Part shown: positions 38,885-47,740 of the stretch, in pieces | How positions within the stretch are numbered: the first letter of the stretch is position 1 | Layout: each line of letters begins with the position of its first letter | Assembly: GCA_035634255.1 (NCBI GenBank) | Contig: DASQDI010000056.1 | Span: 1 to 64,000 of the forward strand | Direction of reading: 5' to 3' | DNA length: 64,000 nucleotides | Source: DATLMR01 sp035634255 | GTDB lineage: Bacteria; Acidobacteriota; Blastocatellia; UBA7656 | Made by a program: the position numbers and the translations under genes | The notes under the pieces: generated by a model | What the model was told of the DNA's origin: nothing | The model's database searches: none | The model's input: only the letters and a program-made list of their open reading frames with translations

Positions 38885-39646
38885 TTACTTCGCCGCCATG
38901 CGGTACTTGCCTTCTTCGAAGCGGAACCGGAAGTTGCCCTCGAACCGCCTTATCCCGGAGACCCCGCCGCCCGAGGCGAGCGTCGGCAGCCTCAGGGCAT
39001 TCTCGAACTGCGAGTAATCTATGGTAGCGTAGAACGAGCGCAGCTTGCTGGCTTCCTTGTCGAGCGTATCCAGGTTGTGGAGCCCTTCGACCTTGATCGT
39101 CAGCACCTCGCCGCTGGTCGGGTCGAGCATAACGACCCCCGACGCGAGCGCCTGGTCCACGACTCCCGGCCTGGGCACGAACCTGAACCACTTCTCATTC
39201 TTGCGCTGCGCCACCACTTCCTGAAAGTCGTAGTACCGAATCCTCTCAGGCAGGAGGGGGAAAAAGACCAGGTCCCAGACGGCCCCGAAGGATAGGAGCG
39301 TCCGCTCGTCTTCCTTCACGTTGCTCTTCGGGTTGCCCCTCTTATCCGTATCGGCCATGACGCTCACTATGACCGGGGTGTTCCCGGTCTTGTCGGGGCT
39401 GCCGGAGGGCTCGACTCTCACGGTAGTCTCGCGCCGCTCTTCGAGCTTCTCCGATCCGTCCTTCATCTTGAAGCGGTCGATGCTGATCTTCTGCTGGTAG
39501 ATGCATCGGTCACGCATGGAAAGTGAGCGGTCCTGATTGGTCGCGGCTTTGCAGATCAGAGGGGGCGCGGTGCAATCCTGCGCCTGCGCGCTCTGGGTCA
39601 AGGCCGCCGCTAGGATGAGTGATATGGCAAAAACACGTCTTATCAA
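38885..39646 (-). CDS. Secreted hypothetical protein
   Basis: 253 residues starting with TTG at 39646, chosen because AGGAG lies eight bases upstream. Signal peptide MIRRVFAISLILAAALTQSAQAQ followed by a cysteine-containing mature start (DCTAPPLICKAA). The body is mixed alpha/beta with strands reminiscent of LolA/LppX-like or outer-membrane lipoprotein-sorting folds (RRETTVRVEP, VVMLDPTSGEVLTIKVEGLHN, RRFEGNFRFRFEEGKYRMA), but no family can be named. It probably shares a minus-strand unit with uvrC, 86 bases downstream, though a functional link is unlikely. Promoter at 39701-39730. Confidence 0.75.
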   Translation of the reverse strand: MIRRVFAISLILAAALTQSAQAQDCTAPPLICKAATNQDRSLSMRDRCIYQQKISIDRFKMKDGSEKLEERRETTVRVEPSGSPDKTGNTPVIVSVMADTDKRGNPKSNVKEDERTLLSFGAVWDLVFFPLLPERIRYYDFQEVVAQRKNEKWFRFVPRPGVVDQALASGVVMLDPTSGEVLTIKVEGLHNLDTLDKEASKLRSFYATIDYSQFENALRLPTLASGGGVSGIRRFEGNFRFRFEEGKYRMAAK

Positions 39647-39700
39647 CTTCTTGACTCCTAAATTGCTTTAGTGTATTAACTTTAGCGTCGCTCCTTAAAA

Positions 39701-39730
39701 AGTATAGTTTAGATTGCGATATCACGGCAA
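39701..39730 (-). promoter_or_regulatory. Promoter of the secreted protein gene at 39646
   Basis: Minus strand: TTGCCG (39730-39725), an 18-base spacer and TATACT (39706-39701), about 55 bases before the TTG start. Confidence 0.45.
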
Positions 39731-39823
39731 ATCCCGTAGCGTGAGTACTCTCAGCCGAAGCTCAACATGCAGTCCATTGCTTCGGTCATAATATTGCCAG
39801 AATCCCTAACACGGAGGCTTTGT

Positions 39824-40507
39824 ATGAAGTTGAAAGCGATGGCTGTAATGGGCCTCGCGGTCGCGGTTTCGCTCGGTTCGGCCTGCGCGACCAAGAAATA
39901 TGTCCGCAACCGCGTCAACGAGAGGGTGACGCCTCTGGAGAACAGGGCGGGCGAGCTTGAGGAGACATCGCGGCGCAACACTCAGGAGATCAGCCGCATT
40001 TCGCGCGAAGTGGAAGACGTGCGGCTCCGCGCGGAGCGGGCCCAGCAGTCGGCCGACCGCGCCGCCTCTTCCGCCGAGCAGGCGAACACGCGGGTCTCGG
40101 GCGTCGAGCAGTCCATCACGGACCTGCGGTCCAACCTCGACAAGTACACGGTGCAGAAGACCGTCTCCGTGTTGTTCAAGGTCGGGCGGTCCGAGCTGAT
40201 GCCTGAAGCCATGTCGGCGCTCGACGAGATAGCGGGCCAGATAAAAGACCGGAACGGGTTCATCCTTGAGATCGAAGGCTTCGCCTCCTCCGACGGCGAC
40301 GCCGCCTACAACGACAGGCTGAGCCAGGCCCGGTCGGACTCGGTGCGCAGGTACCTCGCTGAGCGGCACAGCATACCCGTCTTTCGCATGTACATACTCG
40401 GCTTCGGCGAGAGCCGCCCGGTCGCCGACAACACGACTCTCGAAGGCCGCATGCAGAATCGCCGCGTCGAGGTGAGGCTGCTGACCAATAACGCGGTGAG
40501 CCAGTAA
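39824..40507 (+). CDS. OmpA-family lipoprotein with alanine-zipper coiled coil
   Basis: Start at 39824 with GGAGG upstream (227 residues). Signal sequence MKLKAMAVMGLAVAVSLGSAC with an imperfect lipobox. Residues about 30-115 form a charged heptad coiled coil (RVNERVTPLENRAGELEETSRR, AERAQQSADRAASSAEQANTRV), resembling Lpp-type alanine zippers. Residues about 120-225 are an OmpA C-terminal domain (VLFKVGRSELMPEAMSALDEIA, LEIEGFASSDGDAAYNDRLSQARSDSVRRYL, MQNRRVEVRL). It probably sits in the outer membrane and reaches peptidoglycan with the coil as spacer. A strong hairpin follows its stop. Confidence 0.93.
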   Translation: MKLKAMAVMGLAVAVSLGSACATKKYVRNRVNERVTPLENRAGELEETSRRNTQEISRISREVEDVRLRAERAQQSADRAASSAEQANTRVSGVEQSITDLRSNLDKYTVQKTVSVLFKVGRSELMPEAMSALDEIAGQIKDRNGFILEIEGFASSDGDAAYNDRLSQARSDSVRRYLAERHSIPVFRMYILGFGESRPVADNTTLEGRMQNRRVEVRLLTNNAVSQ

Positions 40508-40520
40508 AGCATTTCGCGCG

Positions 40521-40560
40521 CGCCGAGCGCCGGGACGGGCGGTCCGTCCGGCGCTCGGCG
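40521..40560. other. Very stable hairpin between ompA-like and kinase genes
   Basis: A 17-bp stem (40521-40538 with 40544-40560) with a single bulged G and a five-base loop. There is no T-run on either strand, so it is not a standard terminator. It could stabilise the ompA-like mRNA 3' end or attenuate read-through into the kinase gene that starts 22 bases later. Confidence 0.5.
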
Positions 40561-40581
40561 CCGCGCCCGGCAGTCGGCCTC

Positions 40582-41508
40582 ATGGAATTCGGGATAGGCA
40601 TACCGGAAAACAGACCCTATGACGCAGTCGCTCTCGGATTAAACGCCGTCGATCATCTCATAGTCGTCCCCCACTACCCCGACTTCAACAGCAAAATCCC
40701 TTTCCACTTACACAGGCTCGCGCCCGGCGGTCAGTCGGCGACGGCCATGGTCTGCCTCGCGCGGCTGGGGTTGCGCACGCGGTACGTCGGCAAGGTCGGC
40801 TCGGATGATCTTGGGCGCTTGCAGATCGAATCCCTGAAGTCGGAGCACGTGGAGTGCTCGGGGGTCAGGGTTGTCGATGGGGCGGATACTCAAACCGCTT
40901 TCATAATCATTGACCAGACGAGCGGCGAGCGCACCATCCTATGGAACCGCGACGCCCGGCTCACCATCGAAGAGAGCGAAGTAGATGCCCAGGTCGTGAC
41001 CTCGGGGCGGGTGCTTCACCTCGACGGCCACGACGTAGAAGCCTCCATCGCGGCGGCTCGGTACGCGCGCGAAGCGGGCACCCCGACCGTGCTCGATATC
41101 GACAACATCTATCCGGGCACCGAGCGCCTGCTGCCCCTGATAGACTTCCTGATATCTTCGAGCACGTTTCCCGAGCGAATGACCGGAGAACCGGACCTTA
41201 AGAAGGCTCTCGAAAAACTGGCGCGAAAGACCGGCTCGCCCTTCGCGGCGGCGACCCTCGGGGCGGAGGGCGTTACGGCCTATTTTAAAGGCCATCACCT
41301 GCACTCGCCCGGCTTCCCCATAGAATGTAAGGATACTACGGGAGCGGGCGACGCTTTCCACGGGGGGTTCATCTACGGGTTACTGTCGGGCTACTCGGTC
41401 GAGAAGACCCTGCGCTTCGCGAACGCGGTGGCGGGCCTCAAATGCCGCGCGCTGGGAGCCCGCACCGGACTCCCCTACCTTGAAGAAGTCCATTCACTGG
41501 TTGACTGA
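40582..41508 (+). CDS. PfkB-family sugar kinase
   Basis: 308 residues starting at the ATG at 40582. Ribokinase/fructokinase fold: ALGLNAVDHLIVVPHYPDF at the N-terminus, the substrate-binding RLAPGGQSATAMVCLARLG, TAFIIIDQTSGERTILWNRD in the lid, and the signature KDTTGAGDAFHGGFIYGL with the catalytic Asp and anion hole. It phosphorylates a sugar or nucleoside; the substrate is not predictable, although the lid reading resembles adenosine/ribokinase-like archaeal and bacterial homologues. The -35 box of the downstream tRNA promoter overlaps its stop codon. Confidence 0.92.
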   Translation: MEFGIGIPENRPYDAVALGLNAVDHLIVVPHYPDFNSKIPFHLHRLAPGGQSATAMVCLARLGLRTRYVGKVGSDDLGRLQIESLKSEHVECSGVRVVDGADTQTAFIIIDQTSGERTILWNRDARLTIEESEVDAQVVTSGRVLHLDGHDVEASIAAARYAREAGTPTVLDIDNIYPGTERLLPLIDFLISSSTFPERMTGEPDLKKALEKLARKTGSPFAAATLGAEGVTAYFKGHHLHSPGFPIECKDTTGAGDAFHGGFIYGLLSGYSVEKTLRFANAVAGLKCRALGARTGLPYLEEVHSLVD

Positions 41509-41529
41509 AAAAATCGGGTTCGCTAAGAT
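41501..41529 (+). promoter_or_regulatory. Promoter of tRNA-Lys
   Basis: TTGACT (41501-41506), a 17-base spacer and TAAGAT (41524-41529), about 57 bases before the tRNA. The -35 box is inside the end of the kinase gene. Confidence 0.65.
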
Positions 41530-41585
41530 GCCTATTTAAAGTTGCCGGGCGGTCCGCAGCAATCGCGGGAGCTTTAATCGGGAAT

Positions 41586-41664
<79 letters not shown>

Positions 41665-41943
41665 TTATCGGCGATTTAGGGGTAGTTGAACGACTGCCCC
41701 TAATCCATTTTTGACCATCTTTTGACCACCTTTTTCTGAATGGCTGGCAAGTGCTTCAACAGCCCTTCTCTTCCGCAATTCTGTAGCGCGGGTATAGCGC
41801 TTTGTCGTTTGCAGATTCCGATGGCCTAAGACTTCGGCGATGGTGAAAGCATCCGCACCTGCGTCAGCCAATCTCGTGCCTGTCGTGTGCCGGAGGTCGT
41901 GAAACCTGAAGTGACACTTAATGCCACAATACGTCCTCCTCCC
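41665..41943 (-). pseudogene. Tyrosine recombinase (integrase) C-terminal remnant
   Basis: Only the end of a phage/island integrase is left. In frame from 41943 to the stop at 41665 one reads GIKCHFRFHDLRHTTGTRLAD, VLGHRNLQTTKRYTRAT and a basic tail. This keeps the HxxR box, the second catalytic His (GH) and the nucleophile Tyr, but the first catalytic Arg and the whole N-terminal part are absent; an in-frame stop lies directly upstream. It starts 7 bases after the tRNA-Lys gene and points toward it, the usual place of an integrase in a tRNA-borne island. It is no longer a working enzyme. Confidence 0.85.
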
Positions 41944-42268
41944 TCACTATCAGCGGAATATCTTATGCAAATCAGCAACTCAGCTTTGATTTGTATTTAG
42001 GAGCATATCGCTTTCGGCCCACTCAACAAGGCGGCGATGGACAGCGCTCTTTGAGCCTTACCTTTCAGGCAATGGGCTCCAAGGAGCACCAGTCCACAGA
42101 ATCCATAAAATGTCTTTAAAGCACTTGCGATCATCGAGCGTTGGGCGGCCTCCATTTCGATTACGGCGACGTTAGTAACAGCCCACCAAGCCATAAATTA
42201 CATCCTAGACTTGGTAAGCTATTCAACCAGTTTATGGGTTACTTCTAGCTTGATCGGGCCCTCTCTTC
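41944..42268. other. Gap between integrase remnant and TonB receptor
   Basis: A 65-codon frame on the minus strand (42194-41997) has one hydrophobic stretch (TFYGFCGLVLLGAHCL) but no binding site or similarity that I recognise. I see nothing else here. Confidence 0.3.
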
Positions 42269-45200
42269 CTAGAAGGAATAACGCAATCCAAATTGCATCA
42301 CGCGAGGTGTTCCTTGAATAGCGTTAAGGTTGCCGAAGACTGGAGGTGGAGTCCCCAACTGTGAGTCGATATCTAGACCGAACGTTTCACGGGTAATCCC
42401 TTCCGGCGTTATAGTAAGGCGCTGGGTATTGGTCACATTAAATACTTCCCATCGAAATTGTAGCTTGTGGAGTTCATTCCACGGCATTGTGAATGACTTG
42501 CTTAGCCCCATATCCAGGCTGACGAAACCGGGAAGCCTCAAAACGTTGCGGTCACCAGTTTCACCAGGGCGCGCGTTTCGGAAGTTACGATAGGCAGCAA
42601 CCGGGTCCGAAAACAGATTAGGTGCTGCAGCGCCGCCCCGCGTAGGAGAAGATTCTATGGGCGCGATTCGCACCCCATTACTTTGAACATTCCAGTTGGT
42701 TGCCCATTGTGCCGCATCAAAGGGGGAGCGGGCAGGCAGTCCTGAATTCCAGCGGAATATCCCGGAAAGCTGCCACCCACCTAAGAATGCATCTGCAAAC
42801 CCTGAAAGGTTTTTCAGGAACATTCGCCCTTTCCCGACCGGGAGATGCCACAGGCCATTCGCGTTGATGATGTGCCTGATATCAAAGTCCGACACCGCCC
42901 GGCTATCTTCCGGCCTCAGCGGGTTCAGTATGAAAGCAGCGCCAAAAGTATCGGAGGTCTGAAGCCCTGAAGCGTCGTCAATCGACTTCGATAAAGTGTA
43001 GTTGAAGTCAAAATAGATACTATTCTTATAGCGCTGGCGTATGCTCAAAGTACCGGCGTGGTAATCTGAACTCGCGACCGTGCTGAAAGTTGATAAGGCG
43101 GCGTATTGTGGGTGAAAGAAGAGATTTGGTGCTACCACGGATAAGTCGTCTAGTAGTACCTGGACAAAAGTCCAATCTAATATGTTGTACCCCTCTCTGG
43201 CTACCAGATAGAAAACACTTTGTGTAGCTGTGAAATCTAAGAACGTTGGATCTTCGAACGCGGCCGCGAGATTTGCACCCAGATTGCGACCAAACAGATT
43301 CTCAAAATAAGCTATTCGCGGAACTCTTTGCACTGGAGTGTCGCTCGCCCGCAAGTCATGAAGCATTCCGGCAGCCGTGTACCAATCGATGCCACTGCGC
43401 GGCTCGACAATATTGTTTAAAGCCATGACATCGCGTGTGGCCAGAAGATTGCGAGCCGCACGACCTATGTAGGAGGCTTCGATGAAAAACCCGGCGGGTA
43501 AGTTACGCCCATATGACAGGTTCCAACTATAATTTGTAGGTGTAATTATAGTGTCATCAAGCGACGATTCTATTCGCTGAGCCTCATCAGCCGGTGTCGT
43601 CAGCGGGAAGACCAAGCCTGGGGGAATATTTATCATCGGCAAGCTCCGGACATCTTGACCAAAGCCCGTAAAGCGCGGTGCCAGCCGATCAGTCACGTTA
43701 AAGGTGTTGGCGGCAATAGTCTGAGTCGAAGAAAATCCGAGCGTAGAGTTCAGGTCAAATTGAACCGCCAACTGCTGACCGATATTATCGTTAGTGATTG
43801 CAAATCCGCCTCGCAATACGGACTGTCCATTGCTCCCAAAAATTCTGCCCAGCAACCCGCCCTTGAACTCGGGTGTCCAGGCGAAGGCGACGCGCGGCTG
43901 GAAGTTGTTCTTATCCCAATCATAATATCCAGGCCGATCATTGACCGGCCCTGAAAGATCGATTGTGATCAACTCATTTAAAGGCCTGCCGGACAGGGCG
44001 CTCTGCTTCCTGCGTTCGAAAAAATCTCCCAATCCCACGGTCGGTCTTACCTGCACTCCATCCGTCTCATATACGGGCCTGCTGATCCCATAGCGAAGTC
44101 CGAGCATCAATGTCAGATTGGAGCGAACCTTCCAGGAGTCTTGGATGTAGAAGTCATACTCTTGTGTAGCGAAAGTGCGTTGGATGCCTGTACCTGTAGG
44201 CAATAGGTTGCCTTCACGGTCAAAATTAAAATTCGCGGAGTACTGTGAAAATCGCCCTATCACGGCCGAAACAGCGTTTTGCACAGGTGAATTGAACCCT
44301 GGCGCTATACCTGCAATCGGGTCCGACAAGACCGCTCCCGAAAAATCATAAAACGAGGGGTTGGCGATTGCACTATCAAAAGCATTCGTAAACGTGACTC
44401 GCTTGTTGCGAATAAGTCGGATGTTAGTGCCAAATTGAAAGTTGTGGTTGCCGCGTATCCATGAAAGGTCGTCAGCAATGTTATGGACGGGAGTAGCGCG
44501 GGTCAGCGTTCGCACAGTATTACCGTCGGCGTCCCGCAGAAGCGGCGAGAAGACGAACCGAAAGCTAATATCGTTTTCACCAGCGCCGAAATTTGAGAAA
44601 GCCAGTCTTGTCAGACCATAGCGGAAGTTATTAACCAGGTTATCGCTGATGCTCCAGGTATGGCCTACGACAAAGCCAGAGGGGTGATTCCAGAACTCAG
44701 GGGCTACGGTATCCGGGAATTGTGGCGCTGCGCCTATTACGTCTTGCTGGTAATTACCACGGATGAATAGCAGATGTTTCGCATCCTCAGTCAAGGTGAA
44801 ATCCATCCGCGCTATGTGCGTGTTCCATCTCAAAGGAGTAGAAGCATTGAAACGGAATCCGCCCGTATTAAACCCGTCTCCCACCGTCGAGTCATTTGCA
44901 GGATATTTCCTCGCGGCTTCAGCCAGGGCCGCTATCGCAGCCGGATTGACTCCGGCTGGAAAAAGAGCATTGATATCATTGATATTCAGCGTAGTAACCC
45001 CTCCCGAATCGTTGGGAAAGCGGACTTCGCCGCGCCCTAGACTAGGTAAGGGCACATCACGCACTACGGTCACTTCGCTCGAATCCCGGCGACCTTCATA
45101 GGTGTAAAAGAAAAAGGCCCGCTCTTTTTTGATCGGCCCGCCGATAGACCCCCCGAATACATTTCTTATTAATTTGGGAGTTGGAATACCTGAGCGGTTG

Positions 45201-46036
45201 TTAAAAAAATCGTTGGCCGATGTCAGGGTGTTACGGTGAAACTCGTAGAGCGATCCGTGGAATTCATTAGTGCCGCTCTTCGTGATCAGGGAGACCTGAG
45301 CCCCGGAAGACCGGCCTTGCGCGGCATTGGGGTTGGTAGTTGTAACGCGAAATTCTTGAACCGAATCGGGGGTAACTCGCAAAACGCTTGCGAAGGCTGC
45401 GCCATCCAACTGGCTGAGCCCCGTCTGCTGTTCATTGACATCAACCCCGTCGAGAGTCACGTTTGCTTGATCGGCGCGCGACCCGGCAACATAGCCGCTC
45501 GGCGTCACCCCCGGTTGTAAGCTCAAAAGTTGAACCACGTTTCGAGACTCAAGGGGCAATTGCGTTATCTGTTCAGACACGAAGTTATTGCCTATAGTAG
45601 CATCTTGGGTATTGATAAGGGTTCCACCGGCAGAGGCTGAGACTGTTATAGTCTCGCTTATATTCCCGACCTCCATTTGCACATTGACTTCAGTCGGCTT
45701 TGCCACCAGCGCTTGTACATCCGTAAGGACGGCCTTTTTAAATCCCTGAGCCTCAGTCTCAAGGAGGTAAGAGCCGGGGGGAATCAGGTCAAAGAAAAAA
45801 GTCCCCCTTTCGCCGGTGGTTTGGGTGCGTACAGCTCCCGTTTTGGCGTTTGTGAGTGAGACGAGGGCACCTGGTATAGCTTGGCCTTGCGGATCTAATA
45901 CTTGCCCCGTTACAGAGGATGTACCCGTTTGAGACTGTACATTCCCGCACAGAAGCAGCAATACAATGAAAGACCATATGGTCGGCTTCAGCCGTGAAAA
46001 GAGGAAAGCTTCTTCATTCGTCGTTTTATCCTTCAT
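42269..46036 (-). CDS. Oar-type TonB-dependent receptor
   Basis: Start at 46036 with AAAGGAG six bases upstream (1255 residues). Signal peptide through NVQSQ. CarboxypepD_reg domain at about 40-120 (SSVTGQVLDPQGQAIPGALVSL, IPPGSYLLETEAQGF). Plug domain at about 140-290 (SEQITQLPLESRNVVQLLSLQPGVTPSG, ADQANVTLDGVDVNEQQ, SGAQVSLITKSGTNEFHGSLYEF). The rest is a 22-strand-type barrel (GGPIKKERAFFFYTYEGRR, YDFYIQDSWKVRSNLTLMLGLRYGI, YHAGTLSIRQRYKNSIYFDFNYTLSKSIDD) ending in the aromatic LRYSF typical of outer-membrane barrels. Probably imports large ligands such as glycans or peptides with TonB energy. First gene of the lower-GC island. Confidence 0.95.
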   Translation of the reverse strand: MKDKTTNEEAFLFSRLKPTIWSFIVLLLLCGNVQSQTGTSSVTGQVLDPQGQAIPGALVSLTNAKTGAVRTQTTGERGTFFFDLIPPGSYLLETEAQGFKKAVLTDVQALVAKPTEVNVQMEVGNISETITVSASAGGTLINTQDATIGNNFVSEQITQLPLESRNVVQLLSLQPGVTPSGYVAGSRADQANVTLDGVDVNEQQTGLSQLDGAAFASVLRVTPDSVQEFRVTTTNPNAAQGRSSGAQVSLITKSGTNEFHGSLYEFHRNTLTSANDFFNNRSGIPTPKLIRNVFGGSIGGPIKKERAFFFYTYEGRRDSSEVTVVRDVPLPSLGRGEVRFPNDSGGVTTLNINDINALFPAGVNPAAIAALAEAARKYPANDSTVGDGFNTGGFRFNASTPLRWNTHIARMDFTLTEDAKHLLFIRGNYQQDVIGAAPQFPDTVAPEFWNHPSGFVVGHTWSISDNLVNNFRYGLTRLAFSNFGAGENDISFRFVFSPLLRDADGNTVRTLTRATPVHNIADDLSWIRGNHNFQFGTNIRLIRNKRVTFTNAFDSAIANPSFYDFSGAVLSDPIAGIAPGFNSPVQNAVSAVIGRFSQYSANFNFDREGNLLPTGTGIQRTFATQEYDFYIQDSWKVRSNLTLMLGLRYGISRPVYETDGVQVRPTVGLGDFFERRKQSALSGRPLNELITIDLSGPVNDRPGYYDWDKNNFQPRVAFAWTPEFKGGLLGRIFGSNGQSVLRGGFAITNDNIGQQLAVQFDLNSTLGFSSTQTIAANTFNVTDRLAPRFTGFGQDVRSLPMINIPPGLVFPLTTPADEAQRIESSLDDTIITPTNYSWNLSYGRNLPAGFFIEASYIGRAARNLLATRDVMALNNIVEPRSGIDWYTAAGMLHDLRASDTPVQRVPRIAYFENLFGRNLGANLAAAFEDPTFLDFTATQSVFYLVAREGYNILDWTFVQVLLDDLSVVAPNLFFHPQYAALSTFSTVASSDYHAGTLSIRQRYKNSIYFDFNYTLSKSIDDASGLQTSDTFGAAFILNPLRPEDSRAVSDFDIRHIINANGLWHLPVGKGRMFLKNLSGFADAFLGGWQLSGIFRWNSGLPARSPFDAAQWATNWNVQSNGVRIAPIESSPTRGGAAAPNLFSDPVAAYRNFRNARPGETGDRNVLRLPGFVSLDMGLSKSFTMPWNELHKLQFRWEVFNVTNTQRLTITPEGITRETFGLDIDSQLGTPPPVFGNLNAIQGTPRVMQFGLRYSF

Positions 46037-46084
46037 CGTCAGCTCCTTTCCGATATCGGGCCAGTGACTATGAAACCAAACCAA

Positions 46085-47713
46085 ATCACAAGTATTGCCA
46101 ACTATTAAAGCTATTACCTGTCAAGTTACTGTGCGCGAATGTCAGAGCCGCGTCTGGCTTGCCTCCCCATCAATTACATAGAGCAAGGGGATAATTTTTA
46201 TCTGGGTAGGCAATAATACACCAAGGATGCCCAGTAAGCTATTCTAATGATCCTTTTTTCGTGTTGGAAACTGAGCCGCCCAAAACCTAAACTTACATAG
46301 ATAGAGTTGCCAAACCAAATCCTGTGACGAATTCTTATAGATGCCATACCGCCCGCCGTGAAGCGGAAACCTGCTCGTTGCAAGCCGAGATGTAGCAGTA
46401 CGAGTCGTAGGATTCCAGGGGAGAAAATCGCTTTGGGGCTGGAAAACGCAATTCACGCAGAATCGAGCGGTGACCCGACAAGGCGTAAGAGGGGGTTTGA
46501 CCCATAGCAATTCACTCGGCGCCGGCGTTGCTCTCCGTGCCGGCTCTATACTTAAGGTCCTGTATCTATAGGTTTTGGTCGGCTGCATGTGCCCCAGAAC
46601 TCGCCCAATCTTCGACAACATTCAGGGCTTCGATACCAACTAGAAGCATAAATCTATTCCTCTTGAAGAGTTTCATGTGTCGCCCAACACGCATTTTACA
46701 CCGATAAATGAACACCCACTCGTGCGGGTTGATGTATTTGCTTCAAGCATCAACTTAGTCTGTACGGATGGTTATACCGGTCATGCACGACCTACCGCGC
46801 CAAGCTTTAGACAACACGACCACTCCATGCCCAGGCATACAGGTAATCCTGTATATTGCTAGAACAGCAGCAATTTTTAGCACCCCCCGGAGGATTGTCT
46901 TCACCGAGAACATTTGAATTCGGTTCAAGAGTAGATGGAGTGGTGACTGAACCAAAGCCGGTAGTTACTTACGTTGTGAATATGTGGTACTAACTTTCAG
47001 ACGGAATCTGTGACTTAGTGGCTCCCAAAATCCTCGAATACGAAGCTGCTAGAAGTTTGCTACTTTAAGCCGTACCCAGATCATCGGCAATGCCTTAGTT
47101 CGGCTCCTCAATGATGCCAGGCGGCAGGTCGCGCTCGGCTGCACGTCGTCAGGCGAGGCCACGACTATTCGCAGGATGCGCGCTTCTCTAATTGCCTCCT
47201 TTTGGAGCACTCCCGCCTGGTGGATCGACATCCTGAATGAGGATCTGGCAGGGATGGCTTGTCCTGTTTATCTGAATTTCGGACAGCCGAAACTTATGTT
47301 ACTCAGGGGCTGTTGTCAATCCGATCACGAGATAGGCTATTTGGTATGAGTAACGATCTACTATTCACTAAATCGATCCTTCTTCATTGATTGCTCCTTC
47401 GTAGCGCCCGAGCGATTGTCCCACATTAGATGGCCGGAATTATGGAGGCAGGTCACCCGAGGTTGCCTTGTTTGCAGCCCCTTTCGTGAAACACTTACCC
47501 GGAGGCTTTAGAGATATTTGTCACCGTATAGTACAATAATTATTCTGCGGGCGCTTTCTCCTATAACAAAGGAGGTCGCGAGAGACACTGCATCAAGCAC
47601 CGTACAGATCACGCTCAAAAATTACCGCCCCGTAGTTAAATGATTCCTCGCCAGTCATAGGGCTCAACTCCCCGGCAGCCCCAAGCAAACAATCCTTGCA
47701 GTAGTTCTCTCGC
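46085..47713. other. 1.6-kb region with no recognisable gene
   Basis: Low GC, several short frames (for example the minus frame 46621-46244), none with a ribosome binding site plus a credible protein. It may hold eroded mobile DNA. The last 25 bases carry the ribosome binding site for the gene at 47741. Confidence 0.35.
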
Positions 47714-47740
47714 GTGAAGCTATCTCAAAGGAAATATCTC

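Noticed and set aside
41997..42194. 65-codon minus-strand frame next to the integrase remnant
   Set aside because: One hydrophobic stretch but no ribosome binding site or known relative; too weak to call a gene.
46244..46621. 125-codon minus-strand frame in the gene-poor region
   Set aside because: No ribosome binding site and no recognisable similarity; composition looks like random translation. Kept only as part of an unexplained region.
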